Source: Mesotaenium endlicherianum (Eukaryota > Streptophyta > Zygnematophyceae > Zygnematales > Mesotaeniaceae). From it: DNA of 36,551 nucleotides. Shown in pieces: positions 18,204 through 26,753 of this stretch (positions are counted from its first letter, which is position 1; each line of letters starts with the position of its first letter). The translations under genes were made by a program, and so were the position numbers. The notes beneath the pieces are model-generated. The model made no database searches and was not told the origin of the DNA. It saw only the letters and a program-made list of their open reading frames with translations. The DNA lies in NCBI GenBank assembly GCA_009602735.1, contig WELA01000730.1:161875-198425 (forward strand), in the 5' to 3' direction.

Positions 18204-18752
18204 GTCAAAATGCAAAGTAACTTTGCATATTATATTTCGTTTGACTTTACGACTATTTTCGGAACCGCGACGCGCTGACCGGGACGTCGCGGGACCGGTG
18301 GCTCCCTTGGGCCACAACTTGGTGTTTTCTTACGGGTTAGCGACATGTCGTTAACCGAAAACAATGACTGTTAATATCCGAAATAATGAAAATTATATCA
18401 ACTTAATCAATCCGAGAATTATTACGTTATCATCTCATAATTAATCAAAGTAACTTTGTGAATAATAACGTCGTACGCTTGCGAAGTAGTCGAGTTACGT
18501 TACGACGCTTTTTGCAATAGTATCTCGGTCGTTTCGTCAATCGACCAAGAATTAATCGGCACACACGTGTAGCGAATAATTGAATATGATGCAATCATTT
18601 ATCACATAATACGATAAATAGTATAACGTACTTTAGGTAATTGGGAAAACGTTCCAAATACGCCTAAAATAGCTCGGATTGTTACATAGGCGTCCGAAAC
18701 GCTGTTTTGGGGACATCCTCTGGTGTGATTTGAATTCGATGATAGCCTTGGG

Positions 18753-19250
18753 CTAAGTCAAGCGAGGAGAACATGCATGCCCCCTGCAACGAATCAAACA
18801 AATCATCAATGCATCAGTGCGAGGCAACGAGTAGCGGTTCTTGACCGTTATGTTGTTCAACGCACGATAATCAATGCACATTCTAAGCGTCCCATCTTTC
18901 TTTTGAAGAAATAGGATGAGGGCGACCAATGGAGAAGAGCTCGGATCAATCCATCCTTTCTCCAGCAAGTCGCTAATTTGGTCTTTCATTTCGTTCATCT
19001 CCAACGGGCTTAGGCGATAAATTGGTCGCCAAGTGGGTTGAGAATCGGGAAAGAGAGGGATTGTATGTCCAATACCCCTGTCAGGCGGAAGCCCGGCGGG
19101 TATTTCACCTGGAAACACTGATTTGTACTTTTGCAAAAGAGCAGAAAGTTCAGCTGTGAGAGTCTCTTCATGACCAATCACGTCTAACATGGGCTCTTCC
19201 GTTAGTGGAAGTGACTGGAGAAGCAGGTCGCAGTAATCCAAAGAAAACAT
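18753..19250 (-). pseudogene. Element C reverse transcriptase fragment
   Basis: Contains [38 protein letters not shown] and [20 protein letters not shown], matching element B RT residue by residue. After SLPRTD the frame is lost through the extra 8 bases AATGCATC relative to B. The conserved GAPILFVQ reads VALILFLQ. The polymerase catalytic half is absent because the fragment ends at 18687. Confidence 0.85.
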
Positions 19251-19500
19251 TTTGACCTCGTTTTGCCAAACGTCTAGCTTGCTTGATGGACAATAGAAGA
19301 GTCTTTGAAGGACTTTCTATGGTCATATCGGGCTTAAGAGACTGGAGAGTAATCTTCCTTGTCCCTTTGCGAACAATGCATGTCTTTTGACTAAAGTCAA
19401 GCAATGCACTCGTTTGCGTTAGCCAATCATTACCAAAAATTGCGTCGATTCCATGCGGCAATTCAGTGACGTAGAATTGTACGTGGCCGATGTATGACTA
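19168..19500 (-). pseudogene. Element C protease C-terminal part
   Basis: Continues the protease after the TAG at 19498: SYIGHVQ..., MPHGIDAIFGNDWLTQTSALLDFSQ, KGTRKITLQSLKP. The last segment shows CAG where element B has TAG. A frameshift near 19205 separates it from RT. Confidence 0.75.
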
Positions 19501-20656
19501 CACTTTTAGTCGTAACTTAATCGTTCCGAGAATACAAGCTAACGAGCCATCGCCAAGGCGAAGGGTCTCGTCCTTGAGTATTGGAAGCAACTTCATCCCT
19601 TGTGCAAAACGTGCACTAATGAAGCTTACTGATGCGCCTGAATCAATGACTGTGAAGCATAAACGGCCTGAAACTTTCGCGTCAAACGTCATACTTAACC
19701 CCAAAGAAGCATTATGCATCACCAACAACGTCCTCGCCGTGAGAGGAATGTGGAAAATGTGGAGATTCTTTTTCAAAATCCCATTTTGCATTGCTGTCCT
19801 TGCGCGAAACCGAGTAGTCGATTCAGAGTACGCGCGAATATGTGTAAATGCAGCAATATAAATTGGTGCAAGACACTTATGCATTTTCCGTAATCGAGAT
19901 AAGTGTGCGCAACACTTGGCAAGGTTAGGATCATGCGGCTGGAAGTGCAAGAACATGTTATCATGGATGCACTCGAGTTCCGTAAACTCGTCAAAGCTCA
20001 ACACTTGCATATTAATATATTCCAAACGGAATATATCAATATCGGGTATGCCAGAGAGAACAAGAATCTTGGGTGTATGCAAACATACACCTAGAAGTTC
20101 TTGCTCACTAAGTAGTGTTGTCAGTAGCTCAGAAGGAGGCGCAATGACTGGCTCCTGAGCTACGTCATCGGGACTATACCGCAAATCCTTTCTTGAAGGA
20201 CACGTTTTAAAGGTATGTCCCTTTTTGCCACATGAAAAACACATACTTGGCGCCACCATGTGGGGACGAGTCTCGGTGTTATCAATCTTGCGAGGCTTTA
20301 GAGCATGTCCTTGTGGGTTGGCAATGTTTCCGCTTTTGGAAGGGTTATGCTGTTTCGGACGTCCCTTACGAGATGTATGAAAACCGGTATGAGGAGGACG
20401 TTTAGTGCAAACAGGCTGACGACGAGACTGTACGGCTGGCTCCTTTTGTTGTCTCGTCTCGCGAGCTACAGTGGACTTTGGGCGACCTTGAAATTCTTCA
20501 GGCGGGGAGGGTTTGTGGGTAGGCGTCGATGCCGAGACCTGCCGAGGGGTGGCAAGTGGGAGAGGCTGAAGAGTAACGTCGCCAGCGGTCCCAGATGTGC
20601 TAGCAACCCCCTGGACAGCCTGCAAGTATGAACGAATCGCGATGTTAATAACCATC
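19498..20656 (-). pseudogene. gag: Element C gag C-terminal region with zinc knuckle plus protease active site
   Basis: An open frame continuing from the leader. A plausible gag-derived start is the Met at about 20656 (MVINIAIRSYLQAVQG). It holds a Pro/Arg/Lys-rich basic stretch, the zinc knuckle CFSCGKKGHTFKTC (CX2CX4HX4C, RNA packaging) and the protease core VIDSGASVSFI. It ends at a TAG where element B has CAG. The usual capsid domain is missing, so this gag was already internally deleted. Upstream codons (to 20883) derive from leader sequence and start with TTG, so they are not taken as coding. Confidence 0.75.
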
Positions 20657-20889
20657 TTGGAAACAAAGCGACTGTGCGCAATGAACGTGGCGAAAAAAGG
20701 GTTCAACGGAAAAAATTCCACAGCGCCTAGTTGGCCTGAGGGACCGTTGAGGTTGTCGCCGTGGCCAGCGGCAAGAGCGGCATCATTGCAGTTGCACCAA
20801 CAACGGTTGCGTTGGCGCCGGCGTAAGGATTTTTCCGGAAATCCTAGGAAATGCCGAAAAATGGAGAAAAAATTTCCCGTCAAAAGTGG

Positions 20890-20968
20890 CTACGAGAAGC
20901 GACTGTAGGTTCAGAGCAGAACTGGGATGGGTGACCGTCCAATTCTAAGAATTGCCCCAAACAGATTT
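20890..20968 (+). repeat. 5S-rRNA-like unit in element C leader
   Basis: One copy matching unit 1 of element B (CTACGAGAAGCGACTGTAG ... CTGGGATGGGTGACCGTCC). The second unit is lost because similarity ends at about 20968. Confidence 0.6.
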
Positions 20969-21270
20969 CTCCTGCTCATATGTCTCCATACTGAAGCAAA
21001 GGCTGCTCTATATTACTTATATCACTACCATGCTTGGGCAACCTTTTTATACTATAAAGTAGACGTACAAAAATCTGGTTGCATCCAAGTTAACACTTCT
21101 TGGAGCACCTCCCTCTCCCCATCTCCTCCCTCCTTCAAGAGATTGAGATGCTAGCTTGCATCAACGTCTTCATGGCTGCCCTTAGCAACTTTCTTGCTTC
21201 TCCTCTCTACCCTCTCTACACCCCTACAAGCATCACCAACCAAAGCTCCTCCTCCAAATGAAGCAACTAG
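20969..21270. other. Untranslated leader of element D, no gene
   Basis: Pyrimidine-rich, no coding frame. It lies between the end of element C similarity and a PBS at 21271, so it reads as the 5' leader of a different minus-strand LTR element whose coding part is gone. Confidence 0.5.
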
Positions 21271-21285
21271 GTAGCTCCGATACCA
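21271..21285 (-). other. Element D primer-binding site
   Basis: Minus-strand TGGTATCGGAGCTAC directly follows CTTTCACA, a plausible LTR end. Same initiator-Met PBS variant as in elements B and G. Confidence 0.75.
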
Positions 21286-21841
21286 TGTGAAAGGGGGAAG
21301 GGTGCGGGGAGTGCGTCCATACACACTCACGCACCCTCACCCGCGAGTGGAAGCGTGCACGAGGACCTTTCCTAGTTGCATACACAAGGTGGAGTGGCCT
21401 GGTGGTGTGCCACCCTTGCAATAGAAAGGGAGTTACATGAGAGTGGAGTGGAAAAGAACTCCCTTAATTAAGAAAAGTCGTGTACAAAATAAGAAGGGTA
21501 GACTAGGCTAACTAGGCTAGACAAGACTCCCTCTTTTATGCTTCAACTCTAAGTGTCCTCTCTAGCAAATTACCTCCAGGACCTTCTACTATGGCTCCTT
21601 CCATGTAGGTGACCTTGCCTAGTTGGACAAGCTAGCATACTCACACGAACACAATCACACTCTAGAATATTCTACTACACAATCCACTAACTCCTTATAG
21701 AGTTTCAGGAAATTCCACAATCACTTTGGCACTCTACGTAATTGTACGTAGTTTCTGGAACCCTCATGTTTCAATGTCCTACTTCTTGGACTCCAACCGA
21801 AATTTTTGTCACTGGACCTGTCCCAGTTACTGAATTGAATC
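21286..21841 (-). repeat. Element D 5' LTR, partial
   Basis: Starts TGTGAAAGGGGG on the plus strand next to the PBS. No second copy exists in the window and the far end is not defined. The F1 LTR begins at 21842, so F1 probably inserted into or beside it. Contains no gene. Confidence 0.5.
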
Positions 21842-22560
21842 TGTAATGAATCAGTATATTGGTAGATATAATAATCATTTAAATATAATAGTTAATTAAG
21901 TTCAGCCTGCTGAACTTTACGTAGTATGTAAGTCTGCTGGACTTTATATAGTTATCAGTTTAAGGACTCAGTCGGAAGCAGCAGGCTGAAGTCAACTTAA
22001 GTCAGCTTGCTGACACATTCTTTGACAGCCAGCTGACTTCCGTACTCGGTAGCAGCGAACTGCCTCGATATGCATCTAAGTGTGGTATGCTAGATAAATG
22101 GCAAGATGACATTCCTATGATGGATGGCGATTCGGGATGATGGGAGATGGCGGTGGATTTGGTTAACCGAGGTCCTACCAACGTGGTTAACTCCCGGGTA
22201 GGTGGTGCCATCGCACTGGCCGTTGAACAGTAAACTCATTCCATGTACATATGCTAGGATTGCTCTCGAGTTCGGCATTCGGAAACGAGGCCAACTCTCT
22301 TGTACAGCTTACTTAGAGAAATCTGAATCCAAGGCGAGAAGCCATTGATACGCATTGTCTTCCAACCTTGCTTATGTACGAGTTTACAGATTGCATTATT
22401 GATGCTAGTTTACTTGCATTTGACTTACGAGTATTATTCACTGCTAGTGTGTTGTCCTTTGCCATTTAACCAGTTAACGGAAAATACCATAAAGATTACT
22501 TGCTGATATAAAGATCTTTATTAATTGTTAATCGCCTATTTGGTAAGTCGATTCATTTCA
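21842..22560 (+). repeat. F1 5' LTR (G/H family), plus orientation
   Basis: 719 bp, TGTAATGAATCAG...ATTCATTTCA, inverted relative to the LTRs at 23977 and 32052. Terminal inverted bases are TGTAATGAATC and its near-match at the other end. The U3 part is rich in TCAGC-NN-GCTGA palindromes. A TATATAG lies near 21952. Confidence 0.92.
21898..22035. promoter_or_regulatory. Cluster of palindromic TCAGCnnGCTGA motifs in U3
   Basis: AAGTTCAGCCTGCTGAACTT (21898-21917, 9-bp perfect arms), GTCAGCTTGCTGAC (22001-22014) and imperfect neighbours (AGTCTGCTGGACT; GACAGCCAGCTGAC). The first two are conserved in both other LTRs (24526-24539 and 24621-24640; 32600-32613 and 32722-32740). They look like sites for a dimeric DNA-binding protein. 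Confidence 0.5.
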
Positions 22561-22561
22561 G

Positions 22562-22576
22562 TGGTATCGGAGCAGT
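22562..22576 (+). other. F1 primer-binding site
   Basis: TGGTATCGGAGCAGT, one base after the LTR end. Initiator-Met type, same variant as the other elements. Confidence 0.88.
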
Positions 22577-22594
22577 TATCACAGTCTTCTTTGT

Positions 22595-23976
22595 ATGGTA
22601 AGGACAAGGTCTCAAACTAGCAACTCCCGAGACATGGAGAACCAGGATAACGAGAATGTCGAAAACCAGGCGAAAAGCCATGTAGCGGGAACCCGCACCT
22701 ATTCTGAAGTAGTGGCAGATACTGCAGCTAGAAAGGCTGCAGATGTGGCAGCTGCTATTGCCGCAGTCGCAGCACAGCAAGCTGAGCAAGAGAGAGCCGG
22801 ATTAGAGGCTGAACAATTAGCAAAGGCTGCTGAAGATACAGAAAGGAGGGAAGGACAGCCAGCTGACGAGCGCACGGTTGAAGAACTTATGGCATCCAGG
22901 GCCAATGTTCTTAACCCACCTCCTGCTGTACAACTCAATGTACCCCTAGGTCAAATACGTGACCGGCTGAATGCGGCAGGAATTGCTGCTGCAGGAGCGA
23001 GAGGGACTGTTGAGGACACTACTCAGCGAGTGGATGCCACTGCTGCTGCTGCATTTGCTAGACTTCCACCCCAGAGTGTAGACTTGGGAGCATTGTTCGT
23101 TCAAATGCAGTCGCAAATGGCGACCATGTATCAGTCCCAACAGGAGGACAAAAGAATCATAATGTCTCTACTGCGGGACAGAGACCAACTGGGTTCTCAA
23201 AGCACTGGTGGTGGTGGAAGAGGGCCTAGTAAGCCTAAGCCGAAACCTCCCCAGGACTATGATCCTGAGCGAAACAAGAAATATTTCCTGATCAATTTTC
23301 TCGTTGATGTTGAGCAGTGGCTGGAGAACTATCCAAAGCTGCAAGATTACGCGAAGGTCAGGCACACCGGTGCGCTACTGAAAGGCAGTGCCGCAGACTG
23401 GTGGCAATACTAGAAAGGAGAGCGTAACGCTCAGAAACTCGGTGACCCTACGTGGGTAGTGTTTGTCGAGAAGTTGCATGAGAAGTTTGATGTCATCAAC
23501 CAGCAGGAGAAAGCTATCTATGCAATGATCTCCTTGACACTGAAGCAGACCACTTCAGTTGCTGAGTTTGCTCAAAAGTTCCAAGAGAACATGATGAAAC
23601 AGCTAGACTTGCCAGAACGGTACAGGATAGCATACTTCAGGTATGGCTTGAAATACGAGGTCTCTGGTCATTTTGCTGAGAAGACGTATGAGAAATATGC
23701 TGACTTGATCCAAGATGCTGATGCTTGGGATCAGCAGCAATTCAATTACAAGCGCCAGAGTAATGCTTTGGTATCTAAGGTTGTCAAAAAGCCCCACGGT
23801 TCCTACAATGCAATTGAAGGAGACCAGGCTGAGGATGATCAGGGTGATGAATATGGGTATGAGTACAATGCTATGCAGTCTAGAGGGAGAGGTGGTTTCT
23901 CTCGAGGCGGCTATGGAAGAGGTGGTGGTAGGACTAAGCCGAGACCAGCCTCATCAAAATCAATTTGCTTCCATTG
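22595..23976 (+). pseudogene. gag: F1 gag, nonsense-mutated and truncated by LTR insertion
   Basis: Begins ATGGTAAGGACAAGG, 34 bp after the LTR. It follows the intact gag of element G: an acidic, Ala/Glu-rich N-terminal half, the DLGAL...[14 protein letters not shown] segment, a capsid core ([39 protein letters not shown]) and an RG-rich tail. Codon TAG at 23411-23413 replaces the Trp (TGG) of G. The frame resumes unchanged. Inside the zinc knuckle, after ICFHC, the sequence switches at 23977 to the LTR of element G. The pol half is not in the window. Confidence 0.92.
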
Positions 23977-24696
23977 TGAAATGAATCGACTTACCAAATA
24001 GGCGATTAACAACTGATAAAGATCTTTATATCAGCAAGTAATCTTTATGGTATTTCCGTTAACTAGTTAAACGGCAAAGGACAAATCACTAGCAAGGAAT
24101 AATACTCGTAAGTCAAATGCGAGTAAACTAGCATCAATGATGCAAGTCAGCAAAACTCATACATAAGCAAGGTTAGAAGACAGTGCGTATCAATGGCTTC
24201 TCGCCTTGGATTCAGAGTTCTCTCAGTAAGCTGTACAAGAGAGTTGGCCTCGTTTCCGAATGCCGAACTCGAGAGCAATGCCTAGCATATGTACATGGAA
24301 TGAGTTTACTGTTCAACGGTCAGTGCGATGGCACCGCCTACCCGGGAGTTAACCACGTTGGTAGGACCTCGGTTAACCAAATCCACCGCCATCTCCCATC
24401 ATCCCGAATAGCCATCCATCATAGGGATGTCATCTGGCTATTCATCTAGCATATCGCACTTAGATGCATATCAAGGCAGTTCGCTGCTACCGAGTACGGA
24501 AGTCAGCTGGCTGTCAAAGAATGGGTCAGCAAGCTGACTTATATGGACTTCAGCCTGCTGCTTTCGGCTGAGTCATTAAACTGATAATTATGTAAAGTCC
24601 AGCAGACTGACTATTAACTAAAGTTCAGCAGGCTGAACTTAATTAACTATTATATTTAAATGAATATTATATCCACTAATATACTGATTCATTACA
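23977..24696 (-). repeat. Element G 3' LTR
   Basis: 720 bp, TGAAATGAATCG...ATTCATTACA on the plus strand. It matches the LTR at 32052 except for scattered substitutions and a 26-bp duplication there. Confidence 0.93.
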
Positions 24697-24709
24697 ATCC
24701 CTCCAACTT
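24697..24709 (-). other. Element G polypurine tract
   Basis: Minus strand AAGTTGGAGGGAT directly before the LTR start TGTAATG. A near-copy is at 26690-26703. Confidence 0.85.
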
Positions 24710-24714
24710 AACTT

Positions 24715-24731
24715 GTTGTCGCCTCGACAAC
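24715..24731 (-). other. Perfect hairpin next to the PPT
   Basis: GTTGTCG-AGG-CGACAAC in the minus sense: 7-bp arms, 3-nt loop, six bases upstream of the PPT. Conserved in copy H at 32816-32832. It may shape the 3' end RNA or plus-strand priming. Confidence 0.6.
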
Positions 24732-24809
24732 ATTAAACTGCAGAAATTTTAAATAAGGGAACTGAACCTGACCAGCCTCCCTTACTGACTGCCTCTTCAG
24801 CGTGTCACC

Positions 24810-26486
24810 TTAAGGGGTTGTTCCTGGGGCTTCAGAATCAGGAGACGGAGATCTGGACCTAGATCTGGACAGCCCTCTAGGTCTGTCAGCTGGCCTTCTA
24901 AAGAACCCTGTTTGCTCTAAAGTTGGCCCTCGAGGAGAACGGAGGATGGTGGCCTGCTCTTCAACCACTTGGGTGTTGATTCCCACATAGACAGGCATTC
25001 CAGTAGGATGCTGAAATACATTGGCTAGAGGTACATGCCCCTGAGCGGAGGGGGAGGCTGGCATACCTCTGGCCCACCCGCGTGTCCCTCTTCTGGCACC
25101 CCTGTCCTCTGGGGATTTCTGTCTGTGTCTGCTGCCCAGTACAGTCAGATCAGCTTCTTCCCCTGCTTGGGCAGGTGGGCTGGGGGAGCGAGCGCGGGGT
25201 CCAGTTGTCGCCATAACGGGGATCACATTCCACACACCTGATCGTGGTTCTTTAGGAAGTGCCACTGCCTGTCCCTGGGTATCCTGAGTACCTGCTGCTG
25301 ATGCTTCTCCTCTGCCTTGTTCTTCTTCCTCATCCTCCTCATCCTCCTCCTCGGAGAGAGTAGGGGTCTCGTCCACTAAGTCGTCCTGCTCCCTAGTAGA
25401 CATGGAGTAGTCTACCGACCTCCCTTTCTTAGGGCGCGCTGGAGGTTGCTTGGCCTTCAGCCTACTGATATCTATCCGGCCTGCATTCTTTGCCCATTTG
25501 ACAAAGGCATGCTTTCCCTTAGAGAAGTACTCTCTTCCCCTCCTCCTATGTTCCTTGGTCTCTGCATTCATATTGCTCAGGCATCCATTCAGCCTGGGGT
25601 CCCAAGGGGCAATGTGAGGTGGTAGGATGAGATAGCCGTCTAGGCCATAGTGGAAGTCATCCGGTTGGGCTCGGTCACACTCCTGCTTCTTATTTGTGAC
25701 GGTCATCCACCTCCAGTCTGTTGGCTGCTGGTAGTACTGGGGTCCGTGCTCAGCCTTCCTCAGTTTACACGGGAACCAGTGGGGAGAGAACATCTGCTGT
25801 CCTGCTTCCCTGGCCAAGTACTCCCAGCTCCTTCTCTCAACTTCATTGTAAGCTGGCAGGAGTGTGAGGTAGAATACCGTATCCTTAAAGCTATCGGGCC
25901 GCATGCTCACCATCCGGATGAGTCTCTGATCTCCCACTATTCCCGGTATGGGGACCGGCTTGTCCTCTGAATCATCTGCGAGATACCGGGCCTGCTCTGC
26001 TGTATAGCCCACCATCTTAGCATAATCTTCGTAAAGGACCACGCCGGTGTGTGTCTCGATGTACCTGTCCAGTGCTGTAGCTCCTTCCTTCTGTAGCAGT
26101 GTTGTCTGTTCCAGCCTGTTGATCTCCTGGGCTGCCAGCAATGCTTCCTTCAGGTTATCGAAGTTTTGGCCACCCACCACAGTATACCTGTAAGTGGCCA
26201 AGCTCTTCTGTCTGTCCGCTTCAATCTTTTTTCTTTTCTCCTCTTCTGCCGCTGCCGCTTCTTCTTGCTGTTTCTTCTGTCTCTCCTCCTCAGCCTTCCT
26301 GAGGTTTTCCGCTTCCTGATCCTTCTTCCTCTGTGCCTCTTCTGCCGCCTCTTGTTGTTTGCGGACCCTTTCTTGTTCTCTCCTGGTGAGGGACGTCGCC
26401 GCCAGCTCCTTCTGGTATTGCTCCATTGTCCTCCTGGCTTCTTCTGCCTTGCGCTTTCTGTCCTCCTTTTGTGTGGTGGGCGCCAT
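24810..26486 (-). CDS. Element G ORF3: unrecognised ~558-aa protein in the env position
   Basis: Same sense as pol and downstream of it. The start chosen is the ATG at 26486-26484 (GGATGGCG), two bases after a splice-acceptor-like TACATGTGCAG; the frame opens slightly upstream at a TTG. From that Met: residues ~1-105 are a Glu/Lys/Arg/Gln-rich helix, strongly coiled-coil-like (RKRKAEEARRTMEQYQKELA); ~110-360 a probably folded region with VVGGQNFDNLKEALLAAQEI, YEDYAKMVGYTAEQARYL, YNEVERRSWEYLAREAGQQM and an Asp/Tyr/Pro-rich segment before NGCLSNMN; ~385-410 a Glu/Asp run; then a Pro/Ser/Arg tail ending in SRSRSRSPSP. No signal peptide or membrane segment, so it is not an envelope protein. I recognise no family. 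Coiled coil plus RS tail suggests nuclear or nucleic-acid association, by inference. Copy H (32911-34587) differs at only about two residues. Confidence 0.75.
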   Translation of the reverse strand: MAPTTQKEDRKRKAEEARRTMEQYQKELAATSLTRREQERVRKQQEAAEEAQRKKDQEAENLRKAEEERQKKQQEEAAAAEEEKRKKIEADRQKSLATYRYTVVGGQNFDNLKEALLAAQEINRLEQTTLLQKEGATALDRYIETHTGVVLYEDYAKMVGYTAEQARYLADDSEDKPVPIPGIVGDQRLIRMVSMRPDSFKDTVFYLTLLPAYNEVERRSWEYLAREAGQQMFSPHWFPCKLRKAEHGPQYYQQPTDWRWMTVTNKKQECDRAQPDDFHYGLDGYLILPPHIAPWDPRLNGCLSNMNAETKEHRRRGREYFSKGKHAFVKWAKNAGRIDISRLKAKQPPARPKKGRSVDYSMSTREQDDLVDETPTLSEEEDEEDEEEEQGRGEASAAGTQDTQGQAVALPKEPRSGVWNVIPVMATTGPRARSPSPPAQAGEEADLTVLGSRHRQKSPEDRGARRGTRGWARGMPASPSAQGHVPLANVFQHPTGMPVYVGINTQVVEEQATILRSPRGPTLEQTGFFRRPADRPRGLSRSRSRSPSPDSEAPGTTP

Positions 26487-26487
26487 C

Positions 26488-26517
26488 CTGCACATGTAAC
26501 CAGGGCACAAGTTAGTA
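26488..26517 (-). promoter_or_regulatory. Branch point and 3' splice acceptor upstream of ORF3
   Basis: Minus strand: TACTAAC (26517-26511), 21 nt, then AG (26489-26488), with the ORF3 ATG two bases further on. TACTAAC is the optimal eukaryotic branch-point sequence. The layout predicts a spliced mRNA for ORF3. A donor-like GGTAAGG overlaps the gag start codon (32016-32010). Confidence 0.55.
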
Positions 26518-26689
26518 GGATATGGACCTTTGTCATAGGGATTGCAGGAAGTATGTTAGTATTTAGTATAGTGGCTTCGCTGCTGTTTACCTTACAGGAT
26601 GATTGCTAAAAGTTGACGTAGTTGCGATGCGCTACACATAAACGTATGAGTGTGTTTTTATCGCTCTCGCTCACTAACTGTCATATATT

Positions 26690-26703
26690 TTCCCCTCCAA
26701 CTT
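26690..26703 (-). other. Internal duplicate of the polypurine tract
   Basis: AAGTTGGAGGGGAA in the minus sense, between pol and ORF3, almost identical to the terminal PPT (AAGTTGGAGGGAT). An AAGGTGACAGGC-like block precedes both. Either a second plus-strand priming site or a remnant of the element's former 3' end before ORF3 was gained. Confidence 0.6.
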
Positions 26704-26753
26704 AAATGGAGACAGGACCGCCTGTCACCTTCCCGTGTCAACTGAAATGACAG

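Larger units (their letters stand above)
11494..18686 (-). mobile_element. Element B: decayed Ty3/gypsy chromovirus with both LTRs
   Basis: In minus orientation: 5' LTR (18686-17697), PBS (17695-17681), leader with 5S-like repeats, a non-coding block in the gag position, protease, RT, RNase H, integrase with chromodomain, PPT (12459-12442) and 3' LTR (12441-11494). LTRs begin TGTAAC and end GTCACA in the minus sense. The two LTRs differ by many substitutions and indels (948 vs 990 bp), so the insertion is old. The coding region has at least two nonsense codons and several frameshifts. Flanks show no clean 5-bp target duplication (GCTAT left, TAGGC right). The right flank is the RT of element C, but the matching half of that RT is absent on the left, so the locus was rearranged after or during insertion. 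Confidence 0.9.
17697..18686 (-). repeat. Element B 5' LTR
   Basis: A 990-bp direct repeat of 11494-12441 with TG...CA termini, followed in the minus sense by the PBS. A central segment (about 18244-18355) differs from the partner LTR, including a GC-rich stretch (CGCGACGCGCTGACCGGGACG), so the LTRs may have diverged by replacement as well as by mutation. Its right edge abuts element C RT sequence exactly. Confidence 0.92.
18687..20968 (-). mobile_element. Element C: truncated relative of element B
   Basis: Starts abruptly inside RT at the LTR edge of element B and runs through protease, the gag C-terminal part and leader, ending at about 20968 where similarity to the B leader stops after one 5S-like unit. 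It keeps the gag tail that B lacks. Lesions: a stop at 19498-19500, frameshifts near 19205 and an 8-base insertion at about 18807-18814. Element B appears to have inserted into it. Confidence 0.85.

Noticed and set aside
20657..20883. N-terminal extension of the element C gag frame into the leader
   Set aside because: Opens with TTG, overlaps the conserved leader and has no gag features; conservation is more likely at RNA level.
24810..26486. ORF3 as an envelope protein
   Set aside because: It holds the env position but has no signal peptide, transmembrane segment or cysteine pattern.
26166..26609. Plus-strand 147-codon Leu/Phe-rich frame (also 34267-34710)
   Set aside because: Shadow of the Lys/Glu-rich coiled-coil part of ORF3; the hydrophobic look comes from antisense of K/E codons.
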